Below, piece after piece: positions 18,042 to 27,389 of a stretch of DNA of 64,000 bases. The stretch's first letter is position 1; every line of letters starts with the position of its first letter. The notes beneath the pieces were generated by a model, which was not told the origin of the DNA, searched no databases, and saw nothing but the letters and a program-made list of their open reading frames with translations. This DNA comes from CAWCON01 sp963797185. GTDB lineage: Bacteria > Patescibacteriota > Saccharimonadia > Saccharimonadales > UBA4665. The DNA lies in assembly GCA_963797185.1 (NCBI GenBank), contig CAWCON010000003.1:482361-546360 (forward strand). Direction: 5' to 3'. Both the position numbers and the translations under genes were made by a program.

Positions 18042-19550
18042 CTATGTCTGGCGATACCATTGATTACCGTGACTAATCAACCGTCCATTAGCACCTACCC
18101 AGGTTGCTCCACCTACCCATATACTCCCTGCGTTATAGCCAACTCTTACAAACAATAAGGCGTAAGCCGCTGAAACCGGGGCTGTACCATTGACCGAATA
18201 GATAACAAAGGAGCTAGTCAGGGTAAGCGTCGTGCCGTTGGCACTTGCAAGATATGTTCCCGCTGAAGAGTACCAGGAAATCTGCAGTGAAGGTGACCCG
18301 TAAGAACCTGTCGCTTTTAGCGCGCAGCTGAACGTATAGCTCTGTCCAGGCGAGATAAGAGGCCAAGTCGAGGGACTTGATTGGAGTGCTGGTGGATTAT
18401 CACTCCCCGAGGTACTACCAGAGCCCGTTAACTGCAATGTGGGATTGTTATCGTAAATCGTATTTGTGTCGATTGCTGAGTCAATTGGCTGTGTACCAGA
18501 GTTGCCTTTATATAGAATCCACCTATTAGGCAAAGCATTTCCGTTAGTATCTGGTTGATTTCCTTGCATACTCCCGTTTATTCCGATTGCGGGAACCGTC
18601 GATCCCGGTGGTAAAGCCTGATACATCGTAGCGCTAATCTTTGCGTTGCCCGAAGTATCAAAGAGTCCGAATGTTTGACCTCCTGAGAATTGAGTAGAAC
18701 TATTCAGGTCAAACAGAATCCAAGGAGAAGGTTCGGGTAAATTAAGTTGAGAGCACGCCCAGCGAACCGTTTGAATATAGTCAGATTGGGCCTGTTGAGC
18801 TTGAAGTGTTCCCTGTGTTCCTGTCGGAGTAGTTGTGGCACCGACTTCTCCAATATATAAATTTTCAGGATCACCAATCACGTTAATGATGGCCTGCATT
18901 GCCTGGTACGGAGCTCCGGGGTTAACGTAACAATGCCATTCGTACCAGTCTGGCGCCGCCGAGGTGCCATTAACGGTTGAAAAGAGCGCACTAATATCAG
19001 GCGTACCATTGGTGTTTGACGTTACTATCGGAACCCCGGGGGCGGCAGATCGTAAATACGGAATCATTAATTGCGCCCACCCAAGGGCAGTTGGACCAAC
19101 AGTGCTTGGTTGACTAGTCGTCCACCCCGCATCAAAGCCACCGGTATATGACGAGGTCGAGGCATAGGGCGTTTCATTCTCTAGTTCAATACAAGCCAAC
19201 GCTGTCGTGTCCGGGAGCGCTCCCAAGATTGCTGTCGCCCACGTTTGGCTACCAGTGATTTTTCCATATAATCCCCACCAATCAAATAAGTTGAGGTGGA
19301 GTTTTATACCGACGGTTTTAGCTCGATTATAAAAGTCCGTCAGATTAGCCAGCTCACCACCTGTTGGACTCGGCCAGTCAAAAACACCGTTGGTAGCAGC
19401 TAAAATTACCCGTATTGTATTAAAGCCGAGATTTTTGGCCATGTCCATATCGGCCTGGTATTGCACGCCATCATAGCTACTCCACATACTAAAGCCACTA
19501 TTATTAATGGGGAAATAATTAATTGTATAGACATTTCTCGGTGCACCCAT
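18042..19550 (-). CDS. GH5-like glycoside hydrolase with C-terminal carbohydrate-binding-type domain
   Basis: 502 residues. Residues 1-290 look like a TIM-barrel glycosidase of clan GH-A: NLGFNTIRVILAATNGVFDW, an acid/base candidate in CIELENETPYA, the WHCYV loop after strand 6, and a nucleophile candidate in LYIGEVGATTTP. The C-terminal part (about 330-490) is a beta-sandwich like CBM4/9-type modules (PLISPGQSYTFSCALKATGS). There is no signal peptide. It starts 3 nt after the tail-fibre-like gene and must be translated with it. The substrate is probably a beta-mannan or glucan, not resolvable by eye. Confidence 0.75.
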   Translation of the reverse strand: MGAPRNVYTINYFPINNSGFSMWSSYDGVQYQADMDMAKNLGFNTIRVILAATNGVFDWPSPTGGELANLTDFYNRAKTVGIKLHLNLFDWWGLYGKITGSQTWATAILGALPDTTALACIELENETPYASTSSYTGGFDAGWTTSQPSTVGPTALGWAQLMIPYLRSAAPGVPIVTSNTNGTPDISALFSTVNGTSAAPDWYEWHCYVNPGAPYQAMQAIINVIGDPENLYIGEVGATTTPTGTQGTLQAQQAQSDYIQTVRWACSQLNLPEPSPWILFDLNSSTQFSGGQTFGLFDTSGNAKISATMYQALPPGSTVPAIGINGSMQGNQPDTNGNALPNRWILYKGNSGTQPIDSAIDTNTIYDNNPTLQLTGSGSTSGSDNPPALQSSPSTWPLISPGQSYTFSCALKATGSYGSPSLQISWYSSAGTYLASANGTTLTLTSSFVIYSVNGTAPVSAAYALLFVRVGYNAGSIWVGGATWVGANGRLISHGNQWYRQT

Positions 19551-19553
19551 GTG

Positions 19554-21650
19554 CTATTGACCTATCGCATAACCAAGATGATTAGCGCTTGACGCGGATC
19601 CTCCGGTAACTGAGGATGGCAGTGTGCTTTGTCCAGCTAGAGTATATGAGAGTACTGGACTAGCACCCCCTAAAGCCCCGAGATATGCTCCATAGATAGT
19701 TGGACTCTGTGATGAGCCAACAATAAGTACTGCAAATGCGTAGCTTGTGCCCGCTACAAGCGTATAACTCGCACTGAGTGTCTCCGTAAACCCAGTGTAG
19801 GTAGCATTAAAGATAGCGGCAGTATTAGAGGTTGACGCTAGAAGTGTCATGGCACCATTAGAAGCATTAACTGAGTACAGCCCAAACGCCGCATACGTTG
19901 TTCCGCTGGCAGCGACAGAATCAGTCACCATTCGGATAGTGTGAAGCGTCTGAGATTGTGAAGCCATAAAGGTAAAGAAGTATGCGGTTCCGGGGCTGAT
20001 AGCAAATGTGGTATTTGCCGAGACACGAGGCATAGTTTCCTGAGACGTCGGCGTCCACAAGCCACCAGTACTGGCTCCGAGAACTGCCACTGGGCTACCC
20101 CATGCACCAGACGCTTTAATATAAGTATTGCCGGTTGAGTAATCTATATAGTCATCACCATTAAGCCCCAGACTAGAGCTCGGCGTACCATTACCGGTAT
20201 ACGTCAGAGCAGTCGTTGATATCGGTAACTCACTGACCGGTACTAACCCACTACCATCAAGACTTGCTACTCCACCTGCAGCACCAACTTCAGTACTAGT
20301 AACATAACTATTAGTCACCCAGGTAGCAGCAGAACTACTGGTAGCAGTAATAACCTGTCCGGTACTGGGAGTACCAGTAACAGCAACACCGTTTACCTTA
20401 GCAACCGTTGGAGATGGAAGGGTTCCTGAGAGATCTCCACCAGCTGTGGAGGAGATGGTAGCAGCGCTACCAAGACCGAGGTTGGTTCTGGCGGTGCTTG
20501 CTGATGCCAGATCACTTAAGTTGTTAGCGGTTTGGACAAAGGCAGCAATACTCTCAGTGGAAGCAGAGCCAAGGCCTAAGTTAGTACGGGCAGTACTGGT
20601 AGATGCTACGTCACTAAGATTATTACTGGCTTGTAGAAGTCCAGTCACTGCACCAGTCATACCATCAACTGAGGATACTGCTCCACCACCTGATGGTGTA
20701 GCCCAGGCAGCTGCTGAGGATGAGGAGGCAGTAATAACCTGGCCGGAGGATGGAGTACCAGTAACTGCTACTCCATTAACCTTAGCAACCGTTGGAGATG
20801 GAAGGGTGCCTGAGAGATCTCCACCAGCCGTGGAGCTGATGGTAGCTGCGCTACCAAGACCGAGGTTTGTGCGGGCAGTAGAGGCTGAAGAGACGTCACT
20901 CAGGTTACTTGTCTTCTGCAAACTTGCAGCTTGAACAGTAGCAGCTGCTCCTGAGGCATCAAAGGCTGAGGTAGCTTGAGTAGCAGCAGAGCCGAGGCCT
21001 AGGTTGGTTCTGGCAGTTGATGTACTGGAGACATCACTGAGGTTGTTGGTGTTTACCAGTGCTCCAGTGACTTGAGCTGCCGTATAGTCTCCAGTCGTAG
21101 CAGTAACAGCGCCAGTTCTTCCAAAGACTGAGGAGACTGGAGCACTGCCGGGTGTACTCCAGGCAGCAGCAGAACTGCTACTGGCAGTGATGACTTGGCC
21201 TGAGGATGGAGTTCCAGAGACAGCTACTCCATTTACTTTGGCTACGGTGGGAGTCGTAGCCGTACCAGCAAGATCACCAGCGAGTTGAATTAAGCCTGGG
21301 GTACTGGTAGTAGCATTGTTGACGGTAGTACTGGATACCGTACTCGGTATCCATTGGTTAGAAGAGCTATTAAAAGCCAATACTTGTCCATTGGAGGCTG
21401 AGGTAGCCGCTGAGGTGTCAGCTAAGCCTGATAGCTTCGTACTGGTAGGTAGAGCTGAGACATTAGCTGCAGTCAGAGTGACCGCTCCACTAGTTGGTGT
21501 CTGTCCATTGACGGAGGTAACCCCACCAGCTTGCGTAATAGCGGTAGTCTGAAGCGTACCGTCAGCATTCAGTGAGACTTGGAGAAAGCCATTGAGGATA
21601 GATCCCCATGTCCCTTGGTCAGAACCAGGTATTGGTAGGCGTTGGGTCAT
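19554..21650 (-). CDS. Tail-fibre-like repeat protein, paralogue 1
   Basis: 698 residues. A conserved N-terminal cap begins MTQRLPIPGSDQGTWGSILN (the next residues FLQVSLNADGTLQT are shared too). It is followed by repeated units with NNLSDVxSxSTARTNLGLGS and AGGDLSGTLPSPTVAKVNGV, the pattern of phage side-tail-fibre shafts. A collagen-like SYVTSTEVGAAGG linker and NTYIKASGAWGSP precede a unique C-terminal beta-sandwich (about 535-690). No signal peptide. It is first in a two-gene unit with the GH5-like gene. Its first 400 bp are identical to paralogue 4. Function as a fibrous adhesin or scaffold is inferred. Confidence 0.8.
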   Translation of the reverse strand: MTQRLPIPGSDQGTWGSILNGFLQVSLNADGTLQTTAITQAGGVTSVNGQTPTSGAVTLTAANVSALPTSTKLSGLADTSAATSASNGQVLAFNSSSNQWIPSTVSSTTVNNATTSTPGLIQLAGDLAGTATTPTVAKVNGVAVSGTPSSGQVITASSSSAAAWSTPGSAPVSSVFGRTGAVTATTGDYTAAQVTGALVNTNNLSDVSSTSTARTNLGLGSAATQATSAFDASGAAATVQAASLQKTSNLSDVSSASTARTNLGLGSAATISSTAGGDLSGTLPSPTVAKVNGVAVTGTPSSGQVITASSSSAAAWATPSGGGAVSSVDGMTGAVTGLLQASNNLSDVASTSTARTNLGLGSASTESIAAFVQTANNLSDLASASTARTNLGLGSAATISSTAGGDLSGTLPSPTVAKVNGVAVTGTPSTGQVITATSSSAATWVTNSYVTSTEVGAAGGVASLDGSGLVPVSELPISTTALTYTGNGTPSSSLGLNGDDYIDYSTGNTYIKASGAWGSPVAVLGASTGGLWTPTSQETMPRVSANTTFAISPGTAYFFTFMASQSQTLHTIRMVTDSVAASGTTYAAFGLYSVNASNGAMTLLASTSNTAAIFNATYTGFTETLSASYTLVAGTSYAFAVLIVGSSQSPTIYGAYLGALGGASPVLSYTLAGQSTLPSSVTGGSASSANHLGYAIGQ
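21250..21650 (-). repeat. About 400-bp direct repeat, copy 1 (5' end of fibre gene 1)
   Basis: 21250-21650 matches 43440-43840 base for base as far as I can read, at a constant offset of 22190. It covers the first 133 codons of both fibre genes, and upstream sequence differs. Confidence 0.9.
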
Positions 21651-21706
21651 ATATAGTGTTTATATAACTTTCTTCTCTTTTAAAACTTCCCTCTTATGCT
21701 GCTTTT

Positions 21707-21715
21707 AGAATAGCA
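21707..21715 (-). promoter_or_regulatory. Promoter of fibre unit 1
   Basis: Minus strand CTTATGCTATTCT, a variant of the CTTATGCTATNAT motif found 50-65 nt upstream of all four fibre genes. A matching AGCATAAG/CTTATGCT inverted repeat (21692-21719) surrounds it. Confidence 0.55.
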
Positions 21716-21809
21716 TAAGAGGAGAAAAAATATAAAACAAACTCATTTCCACCTTAAGCATGAATCCATACATAAAAATGATTTGTTGTAAGACAACCCA
21801 CTCTTCTTA

Positions 21810-21839
21810 TTGACAGATACGGTAGGAGTGAGGTATCGT
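21810..21839 (+). promoter_or_regulatory. Promoter of the 21887 gene
   Basis: TTGACA (21810-21815), 18 nt, TATCGT (21834-21839), about 45 nt before the ATG. The spacer is bracketed by GATAC/GTATC, a possible operator. Confidence 0.5.
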
Positions 21840-21886
21840 AAAATCAGTTCTTCAAAAATAAAAAAACACAAAAGGAAACATACATT

Positions 21887-22789
21887 ATGGGTCCAGAAAA
21901 CACTCCAGATCCACTCCAAGCCGTGCCACCAGCTGAGATGCCACACGACGAAACAATACCAACTCAAGATACTATAACAAACCCTGAAGTAGCTTCACCA
22001 ATCCAGCCAGAAGAAACTTTACCAGCTCAACCGGAAGAGATAGTCACTGACCAGGTAGCTGCTCCTGAGCAGGTAAGTGATATGACTGAGACAAGTGATG
22101 AATCCGATCCGGTCCCTCCGACAGTTATAAACAATATAGAGAAGGCGGAGGTCATGGCAGAGACTCATAACAACGTCCTCGATGCTGCCGCCTCAAAGAG
22201 AGAACTACGTCCAAGCGATACTATCATGGCCGATTGGAAAGCACGGCAAGCCGGTGAGGACTACGAGGTTCAACGTCTGGCTGAGCGAGCAGGCATGACT
22301 CCGGAAGAAGTCCGAAAATTAATGGGTCAAAATACCTCAATAATGGTGGATATGGGAATCGAACTAATCAAGAACCAAGAGAAATTCGGTGAACCGCTTC
22401 GAGCAGCTCAAAAAGCCCTGGTGCTCGTTCATGACTTTTTAAGTGCACACGGTAACTTAGAAGAGGACATGGCGGCAATGAGGGTAGACGGAAAACTCGA
22501 AGACGATGCAGGTAATCGCTATTGGATTGACAGCGTCCGCGTTAACGATGGCAAAATCCCATTTACAGTTAATCACGCTGATGGCACAATCGAGACTTGG
22601 AATGTGTCGCCGTTTCAGTTTGGCGGTGAATTAAATCAATATAGAATCAGCGAAATGACAACCGATGATAACGGATTCAATGTTGAAACGAACAAGTCAA
22701 GAGTGATGACTGACGAAGATGTCGATAAACTCAGTAGTACTTTAGAACAGTTTAAGACACACCAACCAGAGTTAAGCATAGCAGCATAA
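21887..22789 (+). CDS. Uncharacterised acidic protein with Pro/Glu-rich N-terminus
   Basis: 300 residues, no membrane segment or signal peptide. Residues 1-85 are low-complexity, rich in Pro, Glu, Thr and Gln with repeats of the type PIQPEETLPAQPEEIVTDQ, probably disordered. Residues 105-190 are helical and charged, with a segment RLAERAGMTPEEVRKLMGQN that resembles a helix-turn-helix. Residues 200-290 look like a small beta domain (DDAGNRYWIDSVRVNDGKIP). AAAGGAAA lies upstream of the ATG. It has no recognised family. It is divergent from fibre unit 1 and could be its regulator, but nothing shows that directly. Confidence 0.7.
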   Translation: MGPENTPDPLQAVPPAEMPHDETIPTQDTITNPEVASPIQPEETLPAQPEEIVTDQVAAPEQVSDMTETSDESDPVPPTVINNIEKAEVMAETHNNVLDAAASKRELRPSDTIMADWKARQAGEDYEVQRLAERAGMTPEEVRKLMGQNTSIMVDMGIELIKNQEKFGEPLRAAQKALVLVHDFLSAHGNLEEDMAAMRVDGKLEDDAGNRYWIDSVRVNDGKIPFTVNHADGTIETWNVSPFQFGGELNQYRISEMTTDDNGFNVETNKSRVMTDEDVDKLSSTLEQFKTHQPELSIAA

Positions 22790-22919
22790 TCAATCACAAC
22801 ACATTTTCGTTATGATGTGGCAAGTGGCCTGAAGAATCTAAATTTCGATTTCGTGGTGGACCCTACCGCACAGCACTTGAACATTTCCTTTGCTGGTCAG
22901 GGTTCAAGAATCGACTGGA

Positions 22920-22996
22920 TGGTGGGTGATGAGGGATTCGAACCCCCGACCCTCTCGGTGTAAACGAGATGCTCTAGCCAGCTGAGCTAATCACCC
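22920..22996 (-). tRNA. tRNA-Val(TAC)
   Basis: Acceptor GGGTGAT/ATCACCC, anticodon stem TCTCG/CGAGA with loop TTTACAC giving anticodon TAC, T-loop TTCGAAT, and encoded CCA at 22920-22922. The 130 nt between it and the preceding gene hold no ORF. Confidence 0.95.
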
Positions 22997-23185
22997 ATAC
23001 TAAGATTGCTTGATTAAGTGCCAGATGACCTAATGTATATGTGTTGATCTTGTTAATCAAAGGTTAGGAACCTAGGACTAATCTATCAGAACAATGAAGT
23101 TATGTACATAGATTCTAGGATTACCATAATACTAGGAATAGAAACAAACTAGAGATAAGAGGAGAGAGGAAAGCGGATACCGGCG

Positions 23186-23259
23186 CGGCGTATGGGTAAA
23201 GAAGTTAGGTTGAGTAAACTCATCCTACTTCACCAGACTCGTGTCTGTCCCTGTCGCCG
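23186..23259. ncRNA. Candidate structured RNA with three-way junction
   Basis: An outer stem CGGCG(TAT)GGG / CCC(TGT)CGCCG (23186-23196 with 23249-23259) encloses two hairpins: GAAGTTAGGTTGAGT / ACTCATCCTACTTC (23201-23231) and CAGAC-TCGT-GTCTG (23234-23247). It lies in a 270-nt gene-free stretch between tRNA-Val and the 23269 gene. The strand and function are unknown; it is not a match to SRP or RNase P RNA that I can see. Confidence 0.4.
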
Positions 23260-23268
23260 CCCAGTATG

Positions 23269-23667
23269 TTATGAAAGCTTCCCTATCATATGGAGAACAA
23301 GAATATTCGACAGAACCGCAGCTGCATAGATACCGCAGACAAAAGCTGTTGCGATAGCCACATCTACCTTGACATCCCGGCGCTTTCTAACAATTACTAC
23401 CGCAAAGAGAGTTATGACAACGAGTTTTATTGCACCGAGGATATTGTGGCTATACGCCAAAAATGCCAGCGGGTTAGCTTCTCGTGCTCCTATTGATTGG
23501 TATTGCAATATCTTGTCAGTAGAGAGCGTATCAAGAACGTTCAATACATATAAGAAAATTATCAGGGTAACAATCCGTAAATACAGCCCAACAAGACCAA
23601 TTCTCTGCAGAATTCGGGCAGTCACAACCCGAGCTGTAGTAACAATAGTTGCTTGCTCCATCGCCAT
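23269..23667 (-). CDS. DUF5658-like membrane protein
   Basis: 132 residues with three to four hydrophobic helices. The segment VLNVLDTLSTDKILQYQSIG followed by AREANPLAFLAYSH, then LGAIKLVVITLFAVVIVRKRRD, matches the layout of DUF5658 proteins (N-x-x-D...G..EANP...K). Function is unknown for this family. The start at 23667 is the best of several Mets; a later start near MEQ is possible. Confidence 0.6.
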   Translation of the reverse strand: MAMEQATIVTTARVVTARILQRIGLVGLYLRIVTLIIFLYVLNVLDTLSTDKILQYQSIGAREANPLAFLAYSHNILGAIKLVVITLFAVVIVRKRRDVKVDVAIATAFVCGIYAAAVLSNILVLHMIGKLS

Positions 23668-23879
23668 CTCCGATCCCTAGTTTGCTCAAGGACATCCGTC
23701 TCACAAAGGAGTTGGAATAGTTTAATAGTAAAATAAAATATAGAATATTACAAAAATGTATTTAACCATAAACAGTCAGCGCGCTTCGACAGGTAAATTA
23801 CCGCCAGCTCTGCTTTGTATTTTAATATCATCTATAATCAAGCTAAGGCTTACAATGAGATTAAGATTTCAAACTTTTT

Positions 23880-25316
23880 ATGGCTCACAAGTATAAATCA
23901 ATATATAAACTAAAAATCCTTGGAGGTATAACTACCGCTCTTGTTTTTGGTGTTGTAGGAACCAATCTAATATTCACTTCCCATGCCTCTCAATTATTGG
24001 GTGATGCTAATAGTGATGGGGTTGTTAATATTATTGATCTGTCAATTCTTGCTTCTAATTGGAACACTACAAGTGGAGCGACATGGAGTATGGGTGATTT
24101 TAACAGCGATGGAGTGGTCAATATCGTAGACTTATCTATATTGGCTTCACATTGGGGTGACACCTTAACTGGTCTTCCGGCCACACCTAGCAGTTTGTCC
24201 GCAAATGCTACCAGCAGCACTACAGTGAATTTGTCGTGGAATGCTGACAGTAACTCAAATGGCACCGTTACTTATCTTATATATCGTAACGGCACGCAAA
24301 TAACTACCACCACCGCTACCAGCTACAGTAATAGTGGTTTAACGGCAAATACAATCTACAGCTACAGTATTGCAGCTCAAAATAATAACGGCACTTCAAG
24401 TCAAACAAGCAGCATCAATGTGACAACACCCGCTCAAACGACCGACATTGCAGTCGGTATAGCTGTTGATGATTCCAATCAAAGTAACAACAATCAGATC
24501 AGTAATTATGTCGGTGCGGTCGGCACCTCTCCTAATTTCGTACAGTGGTATCAGAGTTGGTCTGAACCACTTTACTATTCCTCTCAGGAATCTTCAGTCA
24601 CCAGCAACCATTTAACACCAGTTATTTCATGGACAAGTGACGCTACCTCCCTCACTTCGATTAGTGACGGATCCCAAAACACAACTCTCGATGCAGCCGC
24701 AACTCTCGCCAAACAGTGGCCCGGCACACTATATATTCGTTTTGACTACGAAATGAATATCAGCAGTTCAGAATGGTATCCTGCAAACCTTGGAGAAACC
24801 CCTGCTAACTTTGTAGCGGCATGGCAATATGTCGTCAACCGCTTTAGTACTGATGGCGTGACCAACGTCAAATGGATATGGTCACCAAACGTTAACTGCA
24901 ACGGTAGTTGTCCTTTCGACAGTTACTTCCCCGGTGACTCCTATGTCAACATGGTAGGGTTAGATGGCTATAACTACGCATGGGTCGACAATGTTGACTG
25001 GGAATCATTTGCCGATCTCTTTCAGAATAGTTATAACGACATTGTGGCCCTTGCTCCAGGCAAACCTGTCGATATAGCTGAAACTGCTTCGGCGGAAGCA
25101 AATAGCAGTGAGACATCAAGCGGCGATAGTAAAGCAACGTGGATACAGCAAATGTCGAGTTACATTCCGTCTAATATGCCTGCTGTTACGTCCATCACTT
25201 GGTGGAGCGCTGCTGCCGATCAAGCAACGCTAGAAGTTAACAGCAGTACAGCGTCATTAGCCGCCTGGAAAGACGACGTAGTGACTAATCCAACATATTC
25301 AGGGACATTGCCATGA
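23880..25316 (+). CDS. Exported dockerin-FN3-GH26-like glycosidase
   Basis: 478 residues. A signal or anchor segment (about 10-33) is followed by two dockerin type I calcium repeats, GDANSDGVVNIIDLSILASNW and GDFNSDGVVNIVDLSILASHW (about 42-92). An FN3 domain follows (about 100-185), then a catalytic domain with the GH26-like segments TLYIRFDYEMNISSSEWYP (acid/base Glu candidate), VKWIWSPNVN, MVGLDGYNYAWVD and VDIAETASAE (nucleophile Glu candidate). This is consistent with an endo-mannanase-like enzyme. Its N-terminal 190 residues are closely similar to the 30945-32807 protein. Dockerins normally bind cohesins, and none is in the window. Confidence 0.82.
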   Translation: MAHKYKSIYKLKILGGITTALVFGVVGTNLIFTSHASQLLGDANSDGVVNIIDLSILASNWNTTSGATWSMGDFNSDGVVNIVDLSILASHWGDTLTGLPATPSSLSANATSSTTVNLSWNADSNSNGTVTYLIYRNGTQITTTTATSYSNSGLTANTIYSYSIAAQNNNGTSSQTSSINVTTPAQTTDIAVGIAVDDSNQSNNNQISNYVGAVGTSPNFVQWYQSWSEPLYYSSQESSVTSNHLTPVISWTSDATSLTSISDGSQNTTLDAAATLAKQWPGTLYIRFDYEMNISSSEWYPANLGETPANFVAAWQYVVNRFSTDGVTNVKWIWSPNVNCNGSCPFDSYFPGDSYVNMVGLDGYNYAWVDNVDWESFADLFQNSYNDIVALAPGKPVDIAETASAEANSSETSSGDSKATWIQQMSSYIPSNMPAVTSITWWSAAADQATLEVNSSTASLAAWKDDVVTNPTYSGTLP

Positions 25317-25380
25317 TTATTCAGTCATCAACAATAAGTAACGTTGATAAGCTACTCATCTTTCTCGATTCATAAAAACT

Positions 25381-25467
25381 TGGTGCGCGGGAGAGGACTT
25401 GAACCTCCACGCCCTTGCGGGCACTGGCACCTCAAGCCAGCCTGTCTACCGATTCCAGCACTCGCGC
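25381..25467 (-). tRNA. tRNA-Leu(GAG)
   Basis: Acceptor GCGCGAG/CCCGCGC with one A-C mismatch; anticodon stem CTGGC/GCCAG with loop TTGAGGT giving GAG; a long variable arm GTGCCCGCAAGGGCGT as in class II tRNAs; T-loop TTCAAGT; encoded CCA. Confidence 0.95.
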
Positions 25468-25525
25468 GTATACTTTCGTAATCTTACGTGGTCCAACAAA
25501 AAAACTCAAGCGGTTGAGTTGCCAG

Positions 25526-27160
25526 CTATGTCCGCGGCATATGTTCATACCAATCACCAAGTGAGTATTCGTGACGAAGCAGCGTTTTAATATCTTCTAA
25601 TGTTACTCCGGTTTTGACTCCAGGATTCAAAATACCATAAGGGTCAAAGATTTTTTTAGTCTTTTCAAATAACTCATAGAGTTCTGGACCACACAACTTT
25701 GCTAAGTAGGGTCCTCTCATGCGGCCATCACCATATTCACCAGTAGTACTGCCCCCAAGTTCAATAATTAAACGATAATACTCTTCCATGATACGGAATA
25801 GTTTTTGACGGTCACCGACTTCACCAAGGTTTAAGAAAGGTCTGGTATGAAAATGTGCTTCACCAGCATGTCCCCAAATTGTAGCCTTGACATGATTCTG
25901 TTTAAAAATCTTATAGGCGCCTTCTATGAAAGCGCTGTATTTTTCGACCGGTACAATACCATCGTCAATCAATGGTAATGCCCTACTCTTGCCGTCATCA
26001 TGCGTAATAACCGTTGAAACAGCCTGACGAAGCTTCCAGAGCTGAACTTTTTGCTCATCATCCTCAGCCACCCGATGCCCAATAGTGAAGCGATCAAGTA
26101 TCCGAACAGCTCTTCTAGCCATTTTGCGACGAGTACGCTCAACCGAATTGTCAAATTCGACAAGCAGTATTACTTTAGGAAATGGTCGAGTAATAATCGA
26201 CTTGAGTTGATTCGGGTTGATCTCTTCGATCATCTCCAGTAATGTCCCATCAACCATCTCAATCATAGACGGCATATCAGGTAACTTTCTAAGTTCAATG
26301 ATTGCTTGTTGAACTTTGTCTATATCATCGAACATACCCACGATCAGCGCTGTTTCAGAGCTAAGATTCTCTGTTTCAAGACTAATCTCGGTAATTATAC
26401 CGAGCGTACCCTGCGAGCCAACAAATAGAGGCGTAAGATCGAAACCGTCTTTTGATTTAACATCCCGGAGATTATAGCCCGCAATGTTTTTCGTTACTGC
26501 CGGACTAACCTTATCAAGAACCTTCTGATTTTCCTCAATTAGTGTGTCAACTGCTCGGTAAATTTCACCCTCAAACGTAGCTAAACCAAGTTTCTTATTA
26601 AGATCACGCTTATTCAAGCGGCCTGTCTCAATTACCTCCCCGTTAGCAAGTACTACATGGAGGCTTTTAACGAAGGCCCTCGTCGTCCCATACTTAATGG
26701 ATTTTTCTCCGCCAGCGTCATTAGCAACTGCACCACCTAGCGTGGAGTATTCAATTGATGCGGGATACGGCGGAAGAAACTTGCCATAAGTTTTCAGAGT
26801 TTGCTGCAACTTTCCATAATTAATGCCTGGTTCGACACTCACTTTCCCGCTCTTATTATCGAATTCGACTATTTGATTCATGTGGGCTGGAAAAGCTAAA
26901 ATGACTCCTGAACTCAAGGCGGCACCACTTTGATCAGTACCACTACCACGAGCCGTAATCGGTATTATCCGACCTCTTTCAGCCAACTGCCAAGTGAAGC
27001 GAGCTGTCTTGCGCACATCGTTCTCATTCCGAGGATAGACTACTACGGATGGCATCAAGCTGAGTACGCTACCATCAGTAGAGAAATCTCGACGAACGTC
27101 AAGCGATGTCATCACTTCACCAACTATATGTTCTTGTAAATAATGCGCAACTTTACTCAT
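25526..27160 (-). CDS. FAD-linked oxidase (D-lactate/glycolate dehydrogenase type)
   Basis: Flavoprotein of the GlcD/D-LDH family, 544 residues. The FAD-binding PCMH domain covers about 35-215, with VVVYPRNENDVRKTARFTWQ, the pyrophosphate loop ITARGSGTDQSGAAL, and STLGGAVANDAGGEKSIKYG. The FAD-oxidase C-terminal domain follows, with IWGHAGEAHFHTRPFLN and TGEYGDGRMRGPYLAKLCG near the active site. No ferredoxin-like cluster domain follows, unlike GlpC-fused forms. It would oxidise a 2-hydroxy acid such as D-lactate; the electron acceptor is unknown. It is divergently arranged with the cyclopropane synthase. Confidence 0.88.
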   Translation of the reverse strand: MSKVAHYLQEHIVGEVMTSLDVRRDFSTDGSVLSLMPSVVVYPRNENDVRKTARFTWQLAERGRIIPITARGSGTDQSGAALSSGVILAFPAHMNQIVEFDNKSGKVSVEPGINYGKLQQTLKTYGKFLPPYPASIEYSTLGGAVANDAGGEKSIKYGTTRAFVKSLHVVLANGEVIETGRLNKRDLNKKLGLATFEGEIYRAVDTLIEENQKVLDKVSPAVTKNIAGYNLRDVKSKDGFDLTPLFVGSQGTLGIITEISLETENLSSETALIVGMFDDIDKVQQAIIELRKLPDMPSMIEMVDGTLLEMIEEINPNQLKSIITRPFPKVILLVEFDNSVERTRRKMARRAVRILDRFTIGHRVAEDDEQKVQLWKLRQAVSTVITHDDGKSRALPLIDDGIVPVEKYSAFIEGAYKIFKQNHVKATIWGHAGEAHFHTRPFLNLGEVGDRQKLFRIMEEYYRLIIELGGSTTGEYGDGRMRGPYLAKLCGPELYELFEKTKKIFDPYGILNPGVKTGVTLEDIKTLLRHEYSLGDWYEHMPRT

Positions 27161-27375
27161 TACTATCTGTTATCCCTATCGTCCCATAGTCATATTACTA
27201 GCAGTAATGATAGCATACACCGACCGTTTGTAACGATTATGGTTTACTTTTTTTGAGACTTTCTTGGCCATTTTAGGATAATACGCACACCACTCCATGC
27301 AGACACTCGTAATAGATAGCAACTTTAGTGTTATATAAACGCTTGAATCCTCCATGCAAAATGTCATAAATGCGG

Positions 27376-27381
27376 TATAAT
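27376..27381 (+). promoter_or_regulatory. -10 box; transcript of the 27390 gene probably leaderless
   Basis: TATAAT ends 8 nt before the ATG at 27390. There is no Shine-Dalgarno between them. Confidence 0.55.
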
Positions 27382-27389
27382 CCCCAGTA

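Noticed and set aside
20446..20934. Plus-strand ORFs within the fibre genes (also 21316-21552, 42990-43373, 43506-43742, 38623-38868)
   Set aside because: Low-complexity Val/Ala/Pro/Leu/Glu-rich translations antisense to the repeat-coding shafts. They repeat wherever the shaft repeats do, so they are shadows.
22797..22919. tRNA-like remnant before tRNA-Val (GGTTCAAGAATC)
   Set aside because: Only a T-loop-like match; no acceptor or anticodon stem could be formed.
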